Assembly: GCF_016888515.1 (NCBI RefSeq)
Contig: NZ_JAFEJK010000001.1
Span: forward strand, 124,001 to 188,000
Direction of reading: 5' to 3'
DNA length: 64,000 nucleotides
Source of the DNA: Shimia biformata
GTDB lineage: Bacteria > Pseudomonadota > Alphaproteobacteria > Rhodobacterales > Rhodobacteraceae
Shown: piece by piece, positions 1 through 7,882 of the stretch
Layout of the letters: every line of letters begins with the position of its first letter
Numbering within the stretch: the stretch's first letter is position 1
Notes under the pieces: model-generated
Told to the model about the DNA's origin: nothing
What the model saw: only the letters and a program-made list of their open reading frames with translations
The model's database searches: none
Position numbers and translations under genes: made by a program

Positions 1-507
1 GCCTTCGCGTTTCCAGTTTTGCGATGTTTTTTCGCCAGCGTCCTGATGAAGCGCACGGAACACGACTTCGGCTTCTTCGTATTTCTTTTGCCGGTAAAGC
101 ACCTTGCCCAGCAGGACCATGGCCTCGGACCGGGTGTTGTTGTCCCGGTGATCGGGCGTGTCCATCGCGCGCACGATGGGCACCAGCCATTTTTCGGCGG
201 TGACATAATCCTTTTCCCGCCGTGCGAGTTTCGCCAGTTTTAGGTCGGGCCACCAGAAGGACGGGTGACCAGCAAACCAATCCTCATAGTTGTTGTGTTC
301 TTCCTCTAGCGCATGGGCAAGATCCCAGGCCTCTTTCTTGCGGCCTTGGTTGTAAAGCTTGTCGACTTCGCCCAGCTTGCCAGCAAACACCAAGAGGTAA
401 TCGGCTGGGGACTCAAAGCTGGTTTCCTGAGCCGTGACAGGCGGCGCGACCATCATCAGCGACAGGAACGCCGCCGATTTCAGGAATGTCGCCGCCCATC
501 GTTTCAT
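1..507 (-). CDS. Exported TPR-like protein, partial (C-terminus outside window)
   Basis: The first 169 residues are visible and open to the window edge. Residues 1-26 form a signal peptide (KR, hydrophobic stretch, then VTA-Q). The rest is helical, with TPR-like helix pairs near residues 47-70, 84-105 and 127-152 (the last reads LGKVLYRQKKYEEAEVVFRAL). It begins 13 bp after the trypsin-like gene on the same strand, so it is the last visible gene of the protease operon. TPR proteins often serve as docking platforms. In some families a TPR region precedes a CHAT caspase domain, but nothing downstream is visible, so no catalytic role is claimed. Confidence 0.75.
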   Translation of the reverse strand, partial: MKRWAATFLKSAAFLSLMMVAPPVTAQETSFESPADYLLVFAGKLGEVDKLYNQGRKKEAWDLAHALEEEHNNYEDWFAGHPSFWWPDLKLAKLARREKDYVTAEKWLVPIVRAMDTPDHRDNNTRSEAMVLLGKVLYRQKKYEEAEVVFRALHQDAGEKTSQNWKREG

Positions 508-520
508 TTGGGGCCCCGCC

Positions 521-1585
521 TTAGTTCGCGTTCACGGTGGCGTTCAGCCAGTCCACATAATTCGACACACGGGTATAGGCCGAGAAAAGCGCGTTTTCAG
601 CGCAGGACTTGCCCGAGGACGACGACATGCCCCAGCTGACAACGCCGGCCTGGATAAACTTGCCCTCACCCAGCGGCACCACCAACGGCCCGCCCGAGTC
701 ACCGTTGCACGAGGTCTTGCCGCCCTCGAACGTGCCCGAACACAACATGTTTTCCGACATCGGAGCGCGCACGTATTTGATCAGTTCAGCCCAGACAAGT
801 TCTGCCTCGGCCTGTTTCAGGCCAAATGCCTGTGCCGCCAGCCCAATGCCCTGCGCGGCGGATTTCGCGCGCGCTTCCAGCATCATCTGGTTGCACATGT
901 CGCGGCTCATCATCTGGATCTCGGCTTCGCGCATAACTGGTGTCCGCTCACCGCCCTCAACCAGCCCCCAGCCGGTCACTACGGTTTTCACACCTGGCTG
1001 GTCCAGCATGTCGCCAAACTGTGCATCGGGAACCTTGATCGTCTCAAAGGGAACGCGGGGCGCGCGAGCAAGCTTGATAAGCGCGATGTCATTGTCGAAC
1101 TCGGTCCCGACATAGTCAGGATACCGATAGACCGCCTCAACCGGGATCACGTCTCCTTTGGCCGGGTCAATCTCGACCGACCCAAGATAGACCGAGATCG
1201 CCTGCGGGTTCAGGTCGCGGTAAACACCGTTCTTGTCTGCCATGTGGACACAATGCGCGGCAGTCAGAACCCAGGTGTCCAGCACCATTGACCCACCGCA
1301 GAACTGACTATTGTAGTCGACCGCGCCGCCATTGATCAGCAACGCCACCTGCCATGGCCATTCGCCTTCATCCGCTGGCTGGCCACCGATTACACGGGCA
1401 CCGCTGTCGTCGGCCTTCTCGGCGGCCATCGCCGAGCGCGCGGCCTTTTTGCCTGCTTCTGCAAACGCAAAGGGCGAAGCCACGTCCGGCGCAATTTCCG
1501 GCATGGCAAGCTCTTGTGCACTGGCCGGGAATGCCAGCCCCGCCGCCAATACCAGGCCAGCTGCAATCTGGGTAATTTGGTTCAT
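521..1585 (-). CDS. Exported trypsin-fold serine protease (S1 family), probable zymogen
   Basis: This is a 354-residue secreted S1 peptidase. The signal peptide ends near ASA-Q (residue 23), followed by a pro-segment of about 40 residues and then SGAR-VIGG, the classical activation junction (R64/V65). The triad is visible as H111 in LTAAHC, D166 in DNDIAL and S297 in CNGDSGGP. An alanine-rich helical insert (about residues 235-275) lies between the two last thirds of the fold. By motif alignment the position equal to trypsin Asp189 is T291, so Arg/Lys specificity is not expected. I chose the ATG at 1585 because GGAG precedes it by 9 nt; an in-frame ATG 15 bp upstream lacks this. It starts 15 bp after the caspase gene stop and is probably cotranscribed with it. 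Confidence 0.93.
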   Translation of the reverse strand: MNQITQIAAGLVLAAGLAFPASAQELAMPEIAPDVASPFAFAEAGKKAARSAMAAEKADDSGARVIGGQPADEGEWPWQVALLINGGAVDYNSQFCGGSMVLDTWVLTAAHCVHMADKNGVYRDLNPQAISVYLGSVEIDPAKGDVIPVEAVYRYPDYVGTEFDNDIALIKLARAPRVPFETIKVPDAQFGDMLDQPGVKTVVTGWGLVEGGERTPVMREAEIQMMSRDMCNQMMLEARAKSAAQGIGLAAQAFGLKQAEAELVWAELIKYVRAPMSENMLCSGTFEGGKTSCNGDSGGPLVVPLGEGKFIQAGVVSWGMSSSSGKSCAENALFSAYTRVSNYVDWLNATVNAN

Positions 1586-1600
1586 ACAGAAATACTCCAT

Positions 1601-3652
1601 TCAGTCGGTTTTGGTTGCTGGCTGGGGGGTAATGATCAGATCCAGCCGTTTCATATCAAGTGCGGCCCCTTTCGGAGCCAGGGAAAACCCACGGGATGAC
1701 GCGCCGGGGTCGGCCGCGCCCGTAAGGAATGACGTCAGACCAGTCGGGTCTGCCCCACGTGTCGCTCCGCCATCAGCCAGCGCGGTCAGAACGGTACGAG
1801 GGGCACCAGGATTGGCAGGCACCGACAGAACCAAAAGCGACTCGGACAGGGCACGCCCATCCTGCGCGGCATTCACAAGGCGGAAACGCAGGGTTTTTTC
1901 CTCGCCGCTGGTCAGCCGATTCGAAAGGTTGTTCTGCGGCCAGAGCGCGGAAATGCCGCCTTCCGCATCCAGATAGAGCACGGTGACATCCTGCGCCGAA
2001 CTTGTGCCGTTCTTCATCGTTAACCGAAGTGCGTCGCAATGATTGGCCTCGGCCCACGCTATGACGTCCGCCGCCGCGCCCTCGCCGTTGCCGCATTTGC
2101 GCCCGCGTGACGCGCCGGGTTCGATGGTGAATACAACTTCCACCCCGGTCTTGATCAGCGAAAACGCCATACCGCCGCCGGAATGCGCCAGCCCCGCCAG
2201 TGCCTTTTCCAACCGCATCCGGCGGGCGTGACGATCCAGCGCCAGCGCAAGGTCAGAAACCGCACCCGCTTCGGAAAACGCCAAGCGCGGGCTGGTGCCG
2301 AGCCCGGCCGGATCTACCACTCGGTCCGGACCGACAATTACCAACTCAACACCATTGACGACGACAAGCTGGTCGGCCTCGTCGCGTGCCAACGGGAAAT
2401 CCAGCGCGGCGGCCAGAGCATCCACGCCGCCATCCAACCTGGCATTAAGAAATTCCCGCGCGTCATCTGACAGGCCAATCCCACGTCCGCTTGGTAATGC
2501 GCGTTCGATAATCGCCGCATGGGTGACTCTTACGCTGGGTGCCGGCTCTTCGTAGTCCACGACCGAGGTCACGCCTTCGACTTCGCGCACACGGGCAAAA
2601 CCCGCTGGATCCTGTGCCAGCATGTCAGCATATAACGCGACACGGCTTCCCTCGGTGACCCCCTGCAGAAGCCCAGCCTTCAACACCTGTCCCTCGACCA
2701 CGATCCGGCTCAGCCCCGGCGCGTCACCGCCAAAGACGGCGTCCCCGGCCATTGGGCCTTCGATATCGGGGATCTGCGCCGCCTGACCGCCCGACTGCCG
2801 CAGCCGCAGCGATACCGCGTCGAACGCCTGCTGCCAGCTCAGCCCGGCGGTGTCGTTCAGCACATTAACGAGGTTGCGGGAAAAATCGCCATACCAGCGC
2901 CGGTCTGCACCTTCGCCAACCGGGTATTCGAAACTGCGCTGATCGGATTGCGAGGAATAGAGGAACACGAACTCCCCTTCCAGCGGAGGGTTTGGCACGG
3001 CTTCGGGATTTGGCACGGCCTCGGGGATATTCAGGACCTCCGGGTCGAGATAGCGCGCCTTGCCCCGGCTCGGATCGCCCAGCGCACGGAAACCGGTGGC
3101 CGAGTGGCAGGCGTCGATGATGGCCACCAGCTTCATGCCCCGACCCAATGCGGTGCGGGCAATCGCGTTAAACTCGTCATCCAGGATGGCGTTCTCGACC
3201 GCGCCAAAGGCACCGTTCCATGTGCCTGCGTCGCGGGGCAGAAAGATTTCATCCGCGCCGCCTGCCTCGTCGCCATCAAGATCGGGCGCCTGGCTGCCAT
3301 GACCCGAGAAATAGATCACCAGGGTATCCCCCGCCGCCCCGGTCTGCGCGGCCGACTGCAGCGCGTTCAGGATCGCCGCCTTGTCAGGCAGACCACGGGC
3401 TGCTCCTTCCGGCACCTCGGCCTGTGGATCGGACAGGATCGTCATATCACGCGGATCGGCCCCGCGCCGCAACAGCGCGTCGGCGACAAGCCCGACATCA
3501 TTCACCGGCCCTTTCAGATCGGCATCCAGATGAAGATAGTCGCCAACCCCGATCAGAACCGCGTGGATCCGATCCTGGGCAAAGGCCTGTGACCCCGCAA
3601 ACACTCCGGCGGTCAGGGCAAGGGAAATGAGGCCTAAGAAACTCTTTAACAT
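1601..3652 (-). CDS. Exported caspase-fold peptidase (C14 / metacaspase-like) with DUF4384-like C-terminus
   Basis: This is a 683-residue protein with a signal peptide (cleavage near AFA-Q, residue 25). A p20-like caspase domain covers about residues 28-190. H118 in YFSGHGSQ and C182 in IIDACHSATG form the catalytic dyad, and the GPVND motif near residue 48 matches the conserved loop of bacterial caspase homologues. The C-terminal part (about 540-630; VLYLDAEGGISALWPQNN) resembles DUF4384, which often follows caspase domains in bacteria. The export signal places it in the periplasm or outside, unlike cytoplasmic immune caspases. It follows the kinase gene by 83 bp, and that gap carries the 25-bp motif shared with the divergent promoter at 7145. 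Paralogue of the protein at 7883-9991. Substrate unknown. Confidence 0.92.
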   Translation of the reverse strand: MLKSFLGLISLALTAGVFAGSQAFAQDRIHAVLIGVGDYLHLDADLKGPVNDVGLVADALLRRGADPRDMTILSDPQAEVPEGAARGLPDKAAILNALQSAAQTGAAGDTLVIYFSGHGSQAPDLDGDEAGGADEIFLPRDAGTWNGAFGAVENAILDDEFNAIARTALGRGMKLVAIIDACHSATGFRALGDPSRGKARYLDPEVLNIPEAVPNPEAVPNPPLEGEFVFLYSSQSDQRSFEYPVGEGADRRWYGDFSRNLVNVLNDTAGLSWQQAFDAVSLRLRQSGGQAAQIPDIEGPMAGDAVFGGDAPGLSRIVVEGQVLKAGLLQGVTEGSRVALYADMLAQDPAGFARVREVEGVTSVVDYEEPAPSVRVTHAAIIERALPSGRGIGLSDDAREFLNARLDGGVDALAAALDFPLARDEADQLVVVNGVELVIVGPDRVVDPAGLGTSPRLAFSEAGAVSDLALALDRHARRMRLEKALAGLAHSGGGMAFSLIKTGVEVVFTIEPGASRGRKCGNGEGAAADVIAWAEANHCDALRLTMKNGTSSAQDVTVLYLDAEGGISALWPQNNLSNRLTSGEEKTLRFRLVNAAQDGRALSESLLVLSVPANPGAPRTVLTALADGGATRGADPTGLTSFLTGAADPGASSRGFSLAPKGAALDMKRLDLIITPQPATKTD

Positions 3653-3702
3653 GTGGAAAACCTAGCCTTGGCCACCAATGCTAGCAACGATTTCGAAATT
3701 GG

Positions 3703-3727
3703 TGACAAGTTTTTTCATGTTTGTTTC
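3703..3727 (-). promoter_or_regulatory. 25-bp motif upstream of caspase gene (copy 2)
   Basis: Read on the minus strand the site has GAAAC at positions 1-5, AC at 8-9, TGAAAAA at 11-17, C at 19 and TGTCA at 21-25. It matches the site at 7145-7169 at 20 of 25 positions with no gap. It lies about 50 bp before the caspase start codon. It could be an operator, or an ECF-type promoter (GAAAC as -35, GTC-containing -10, 16-nt spacer). Confidence 0.6.
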
Positions 3728-3735
3728 GGGATTTG

Positions 3736-5094
3736 TCAGGGTGCGTATCGGCGGAAAGTGATTTCGACGGCAAAACCGACCCCGGTCTCGGGCAGGCGCA
3801 AGACCGCGCCGTGGCGCAAGGCGATTGCCCGCACCAGAGAAAGTCCGAGACCGTGTCCCGGTTTGGCTTCGGTTCCTGCGCCCCGCGCAAACGGTCGGAG
3901 CAGCGTTTCACCGACATCACCTTCGACCCCTGGCCCGGTATCGGAAACCCTGAGAACGACCTGGTCTCCGGCATCGCTGAGACTAACCCGGACCATGTCA
4001 CCAGGACGGGTGTATTTGATCCCGTTCTCGACAAGGTTCGACACCATCTGCGCCAAAAGCTGGCCATCCCCTAGGATCATCGCGTCGGGCAGGATTGCCG
4101 CTTCAAGATGGCGGTCTTCCTCCTCGGCGACCGGTTGGTACAGGTTGACGATTCCCTCGCAGACAGCTGAGAGGTCGAGCGGGTCCAACCCCGCAGATGA
4201 CCCGGCCTCGGCGTCCATCGCCGCGATTGACAGAAGCGAGTCGAACAATCGAATGGTCGCGCGGATCTCATCGTCCAGTCCGGCACGGGCGGCGGCGTCT
4301 ATATCCAGTTTTTCAAGCTGCGACTGAATGCGGGCAAGAGGCGTTCGCATCTCATGTGCAACTGTGTCGCCCAGACGCCCATGCGCCGCAAACAGATGCG
4401 CGATCCGGTCCAGCATAGCATTGATATGGGCGCGCAGAGTCGCGAATTCGCCCCGCCCTTCCCCTTCCTGTCCGGCAAGCCGCTGTTCCAATCCGCGTGT
4501 CCTGCCGATGTCATCCAAAGCCCGGTTCAGCGCCAGCATCTGCCGCTCTGCCCGGTAGGACATGGCCCAGGCCACCAACAGACCCGCAGCCGCCATCAGC
4601 GCGGCAAACCCCAGCACGATCCGTCGAAAAGCTGCCATCGTGTCATTCAGTGGCGCAAGCCCCACCCCAACCAACATCGCGAAGCCGCCGCGCAACGGCT
4701 GGGCGGCGACAAGATGAGTCATATCCTGACCATCCTTTTCAAGGGCCAATGGCATCACCACGGGCGCTTCGCCTTCGGCTGGGCGAGTCAGGTCATTGGG
4801 CCATGAATCCAGATTTCCCGCCAACACTTCGCCCTGACGGTCAAGCAACATGAACAGGGCACCAGTGTCACCGGTTTCTCCGGTCGTGGCACGAAACTCC
4901 ATCGCCTGACGCACGGCAATGATGCGGCGTTGATCATAAAGCGCGGCATAGCTGTCTAGCTCTGCGTGAAGCCGTGTTTCGGCGTCCTTCATCAGCCGCG
5001 TTTCCAGCCGTGTCTGCATCATGACCGCCCCGATAAGCGCCATAGCGACGGGAAGAAACGCAATCATCAGGCCCGAAAGGAACCGTCGGTTCAT
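3736..5094 (-). CDS. Membrane sensor histidine kinase
   Basis: This 452-residue kinase has transmembrane helices at about 8-27 and 159-178 flanking a periplasmic sensor of about 130 residues, then a cytoplasmic part. The H-box is DTVAHEMRTPLARI with H247, the N-box is NLVENGIKYT, and the G boxes are VSDTGPGVE and GHGLGLSLV, so it should be an active HisKA/HATPase kinase. Its ATG overlaps the stop of the response regulator gene (ATGA), so the two form a pair. Sitting between an HtrA-like protease and a caspase/trypsin pair, it may sense envelope damage or proteolysis; this is inferred from context only. Confidence 0.93.
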   Translation of the reverse strand: MNRRFLSGLMIAFLPVAMALIGAVMMQTRLETRLMKDAETRLHAELDSYAALYDQRRIIAVRQAMEFRATTGETGDTGALFMLLDRQGEVLAGNLDSWPNDLTRPAEGEAPVVMPLALEKDGQDMTHLVAAQPLRGGFAMLVGVGLAPLNDTMAAFRRIVLGFAALMAAAGLLVAWAMSYRAERQMLALNRALDDIGRTRGLEQRLAGQEGEGRGEFATLRAHINAMLDRIAHLFAAHGRLGDTVAHEMRTPLARIQSQLEKLDIDAAARAGLDDEIRATIRLFDSLLSIAAMDAEAGSSAGLDPLDLSAVCEGIVNLYQPVAEEEDRHLEAAILPDAMILGDGQLLAQMVSNLVENGIKYTRPGDMVRVSLSDAGDQVVLRVSDTGPGVEGDVGETLLRPFARGAGTEAKPGHGLGLSLVRAIALRHGAVLRLPETGVGFAVEITFRRYAP

Positions 5095-5801
5095 TCGGCT
5101 TGCCCCCCGTTGGGATCAAACAGATAGCCTGCCCCGCGCTCTGTTCGGATAAAGGCCAGGCCCGTCGCACCTTCGAGCTTGCGGCGCAGGCGGCCGACAT
5201 GCACATCCACGACATTTGTCTGCGGATCGAAATGCAGGTTCCAGACGTGCTCCAGCAGCTGCATCCGCGTCACCGCGACCCCGGCATTGGTGGCGAAATA
5301 CATCAACAGTTCGAATTCCTTGGGTGAAACTGGGATAAACTCCTGTCGAAAATGCACGGTTCGGGCGCGGATGCGAATTTCGAGATCACCAAAGACAAGG
5401 AAATCATTGTCCGTCGCCTGCGCCCTTCCGCGACGCACCAGCGCCTTGATCCTGGCGCGCAATTCTTCTGGCGCAAAGGGTTTTGGCAGATAGTCATCCG
5501 CGCCCCGCTCCAATCCATCGACCCGGTGCCCGGCATGGGCCAGAGCGGATACGACAAGGATCGCCGGGATCGTGCCAGCCCGCTTTAGCTCGGCAATGGC
5601 GTCGATCCCGTCGCCATCGGGCAGCAGCCGGTCAAGGATCGCCATGGCATAGCGCGACAGCGGCGCAGCCTTGATCGCGTCCGTATAGCTGGTCATTAGC
5701 ACCGGCTCATATCCAAGCTCGGCACAGGCGGCCCTGAAGACTGCGCCCATGTCGCGGTCATCCTCGACAATCAGGATGCGCTCTTTCTCGGCCATCTGCA
5801 T
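5091..5801 (-). CDS. OmpR-family response regulator
   Basis: A receiver domain (residues about 8-120) has the acidic pocket EDD at 13-15, phospho-acceptor D57 (ILDRLLPDGDG) and the LPKPF lysine. It is followed by an OmpR/PhoB winged helix (about 135-228) ending in RTERGAGYLF. Two starts are possible: the ATG at 5801, or the ATG two codons later at 5795, which is better spaced from AGGG. It starts just after the HtrA-like gene and overlaps the kinase gene. It is the natural candidate to bind the GAAAC-containing repeats upstream of this locus, since OmpR-type regulators bind tandem sites about 10 bp apart. Confidence 0.94.
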   Translation of the reverse strand: MQMAEKERILIVEDDRDMGAVFRAACAELGYEPVLMTSYTDAIKAAPLSRYAMAILDRLLPDGDGIDAIAELKRAGTIPAILVVSALAHAGHRVDGLERGADDYLPKPFAPEELRARIKALVRRGRAQATDNDFLVFGDLEIRIRARTVHFRQEFIPVSPKEFELLMYFATNAGVAVTRMQLLEHVWNLHFDPQTNVVDVHVGRLRRKLEGATGLAFIRTERGAGYLFDPNGGQAE

Positions 5802-5807
5802 AATCCC

Positions 5808-7091
5808 TCAATCGAAAATAACGACTTCGCGGTCCAGAATATTGGCGCGGCTGGATGGACGAAGCCTGTCGCCTTCTTCCCAAGGGTTCAAGACATAATG
5901 CCGGGTAGAGCCATCGGCGAGGCGTATCAGAAGCAGGACTGGCGTGGTGAAACCGATGGCGTCGGCCCATCCCTGTTCAAGCGCATCAACCGCCGTGCCA
6001 TTCACCGCAAGGATGCGGTCATCAACACTCAGACCCGAGAAAAAGCCGATCCCGTCTTCGCCGATCTTGGTGATCGCTCCGGCAAGGTCAGTCTGTATCC
6101 CCATCTCGTGCAGCGTATAGCTTGCCTTGCGCAGAACAGCGGTCGCTGCCATTGGCGCGATGGGCTGTGCGCTGCGTGGGGATGCCAACGTGAGAGTCAT
6201 CGTCACACCGTCCCGGATCACAACCATATCAGGTTCGTACTGCCCCTGCGACAGGGCAGCCAGGGCAAAGGCGATGTCCCCCGGACACGTGATCTCGGTC
6301 CCCGCCAGCGCGACAAGGATGTCACCCGCCTTAAGCCCCGCCAGCGCCGCCGGTTTCCCGGCCGCGACATGGTCAACCAGAACACCATGCGCCTGTTCCA
6401 GCCCCAAAGCCGCGCGGATGGTGGCGGATAACGCCCGCACCCGAAATCCAGGCGACATCGCGGCCTTTGCACCGCCCTCGACCAGGTGATCGACCTCTTC
6501 CATGGGCACGGCATAGGCAATTCCCACGAAATAGCGTGATCCGTCAGCGATACGCGTATTGACCCCGACAACCCGGCCCACCGCATCCACAAGCGGCCCT
6601 CCGGAGGAACCCGGATTGACCGGTGCGGAATGTTGCAGATAGCGAACCGGTTGCTGCGGGTCGACCTGCCGCATGCGCGTCGAAACGATCCCTCTGGTCA
6701 CGCTGAAAACTGCCTCAAGCGGCGCGCCGACGGCATAGACATCCTCTCCGACCTGCGGCACGGCGCCTGCGGTCAGGACTACATCGAATGGGGTGGCGAC
6801 CTGAAGGACTGCAAGATCGCGCGCGGGATCCACGGCCCGCACCCGCGCGGTCACCCGCCGCCCCGCGTGATCGACCAGCACCACCTCATCCGCCCGCCCG
6901 ACCACATGGGCGTTGGTAATCACCGTGAACCCGTCGCCATAGACAAATCCAGAGCCAAGAAAACGCTCATCTAGATTCGCACTCCGCACCACAAGGGTTG
7001 CAGCCATCGCTTGTGATAGCCCAGACGAGGCGACCGCCGCTCCAGCCGAAAACAACAACCAAATAACTGCAAAAACGCCAAAAATCCGCAT
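5808..7091 (-). CDS. Exported HtrA/DegP-like serine protease with two PDZ domains
   Basis: This 427-residue protein has a signal peptide (AAVA-S, about residue 21) and a trypsin-like domain with H62 (ITNAHVV), D92 (RDLAVLQV) and S163 (NPGSSGGPLVD). Two PDZ-like regions follow, at about 205-295 (GVLVDHVAAGKPAALAGLKAGDILVAL) and 325-415 (GIGFFSGLSVDDRILAVNGTAVD). DegP-type proteins degrade or hold misfolded periplasmic proteins. It is the first gene of the leftward operon, 7 bp before the response regulator gene, and is read divergently from the exported protein at 7244. It could be the housekeeping effector of the locus or an upstream activator of the trypsin-fold zymogen. Confidence 0.92.
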   Translation of the reverse strand: MRIFGVFAVIWLLFSAGAAVASSGLSQAMAATLVVRSANLDERFLGSGFVYGDGFTVITNAHVVGRADEVVLVDHAGRRVTARVRAVDPARDLAVLQVATPFDVVLTAGAVPQVGEDVYAVGAPLEAVFSVTRGIVSTRMRQVDPQQPVRYLQHSAPVNPGSSGGPLVDAVGRVVGVNTRIADGSRYFVGIAYAVPMEEVDHLVEGGAKAAMSPGFRVRALSATIRAALGLEQAHGVLVDHVAAGKPAALAGLKAGDILVALAGTEITCPGDIAFALAALSQGQYEPDMVVIRDGVTMTLTLASPRSAQPIAPMAATAVLRKASYTLHEMGIQTDLAGAITKIGEDGIGFFSGLSVDDRILAVNGTAVDALEQGWADAIGFTTPVLLLIRLADGSTRHYVLNPWEEGDRLRPSSRANILDREVVIFD

Positions 7092-7130
7092 CTCTATTCC
7101 GTTTCTTCAATCCATTCGCCTTCCGTGATG

Positions 7131-7150
7131 GGCCGAAACGGGCAGAAACT
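7131..7150 (+). promoter_or_regulatory. Tandem 10-bp repeat, candidate OmpR-type operator
   Basis: Two consecutive 10-mers, GGCCGAAACG and GGCAGAAACT, share GGC-N-GAAAC with one helical turn between them, the arrangement bound by OmpR/PhoB regulators. A GTTTC box at 7101-7105 and another at 7171-7175 are the same pentamer on the opposite strand. The cluster lies between the divergent HtrA-like gene and the exported-protein/caspase unit. Confidence 0.45.
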
Positions 7151-7169
7151 CACGTGAAAAACCCTGTCA
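7145..7169 (+). promoter_or_regulatory. 25-bp motif in divergent promoter (copy 1)
   Basis: On the plus strand this site matches the site at 3703-3727 at 20 of 25 positions without gaps: GAAAC, AC, TGAAAAA, C and TGTCA at the same offsets. It begins 99 bp and ends 75 bp before the start at 7244. The inner segment 7154-7177 is also an inverted repeat, GTGAAA-N12-TTTCAC. Confidence 0.6.
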
Positions 7170-7243
7170 TGTTTCACAAAGCCATTGGCAGCAGACCCGG
7201 CCCTGACCTAGGCTTCCATCAGCCAGTTGGATTGGAGGCTTTC

Positions 7244-7873
7244 ATGATTTCAAAAAAGGTATTTTTCGTCAGCTTGTGTGCCCTTGGCCTGACCGGTCCC
7301 GCCATTGCCGATACCCAAAACCTGTTGGAAAAGGCCCGCCTGTCGCGGCAGGTCTACGACGAAGGTGTCGCGGCAAAGGACCCGCTTGTCATCATCGCCG
7401 CCGCCAAGTTGCGCCGCGCGGTCGGCCTTGCCGCCAAGGACCGCCTGCCCGAGGGCGGCATAGCCTATGACGGCTCTCGCTTGGGTTGGGAGCAGATGCT
7501 TGCGACCGCCCGCGAACTGGCCGTCGGGGACGACGTGCTTCTTGGCATCATTGCGGATGTCGAAGCCGAAAACACCAAGGGCGTTCTGGCCGGGCCGGTC
7601 TATAACATCGGCAAGCTCGACGGAAAGGCCGAGCATCTCTATCGCCCAATTGACTTCGCCGCCGCCGACTACGCCGCGGTCTATGTCGAGGCCCATGACA
7701 GCACCGATTTGAATCTATTTATCTATGACAGCCAGAACCGGCTTGTCTGTTCAGACACAGACGCCAGCGCCATCGCCTATTGCGGCTGGCGGCCCGCGAC
7801 CACCGGGTCTTTCGCGGTCAAGGTGGTGAACGCCGCCGGGCTCACCACCGAATATTCGCTGATGACGAACTGA
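7244..7873 (+). CDS. Exported protein with PPC-like beta domain
   Basis: This is a 209-residue protein with a signal peptide (MISKKVFF, cleavage near AIA-D). I chose the ATG at 7244 because GGAGG precedes it and the signal peptide starts there; the longer frame from 7154 adds 30 residues with no function visible. The N-terminal half is helical. The C-terminal about 100 residues (from AEHLYRPIDF to TTEYSLMTN) are beta-rich with a CSD..AYCGWRPA cysteine pair, resembling bacterial pre-peptidase C-terminal domains. It is read 9 bp before the second caspase gene and probably acts with it as partner, inhibitor or substrate. No specific family is recognised with certainty. Confidence 0.8.
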   Translation: MISKKVFFVSLCALGLTGPAIADTQNLLEKARLSRQVYDEGVAAKDPLVIIAAAKLRRAVGLAAKDRLPEGGIAYDGSRLGWEQMLATARELAVGDDVLLGIIADVEAENTKGVLAGPVYNIGKLDGKAEHLYRPIDFAAADYAAVYVEAHDSTDLNLFIYDSQNRLVCSDTDASAIAYCGWRPATTGSFAVKVVNAAGLTTEYSLMTN

Positions 7874-7882
7874 GGGGGCAAC

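Noticed and set aside
1-507. Calling the partial TPR protein a CHAT protease
   Set aside because: Only the signal peptide and helical repeats are visible; the catalytic region would be outside the window.
434-1291. Long plus-strand frame opposite the trypsin-like gene
   Set aside because: Shadow frame of a well-supported minus-strand gene; no start context or family motifs. The same holds for the other long antisense frames over icd, the kinases and the ABC genes.
7154-7243. Longer N-terminus for the exported protein at 7244
   Set aside because: The extra 30 residues hide the signal peptide, overlap the conserved motif and lack a ribosome site, while GGAGG precedes 7244.
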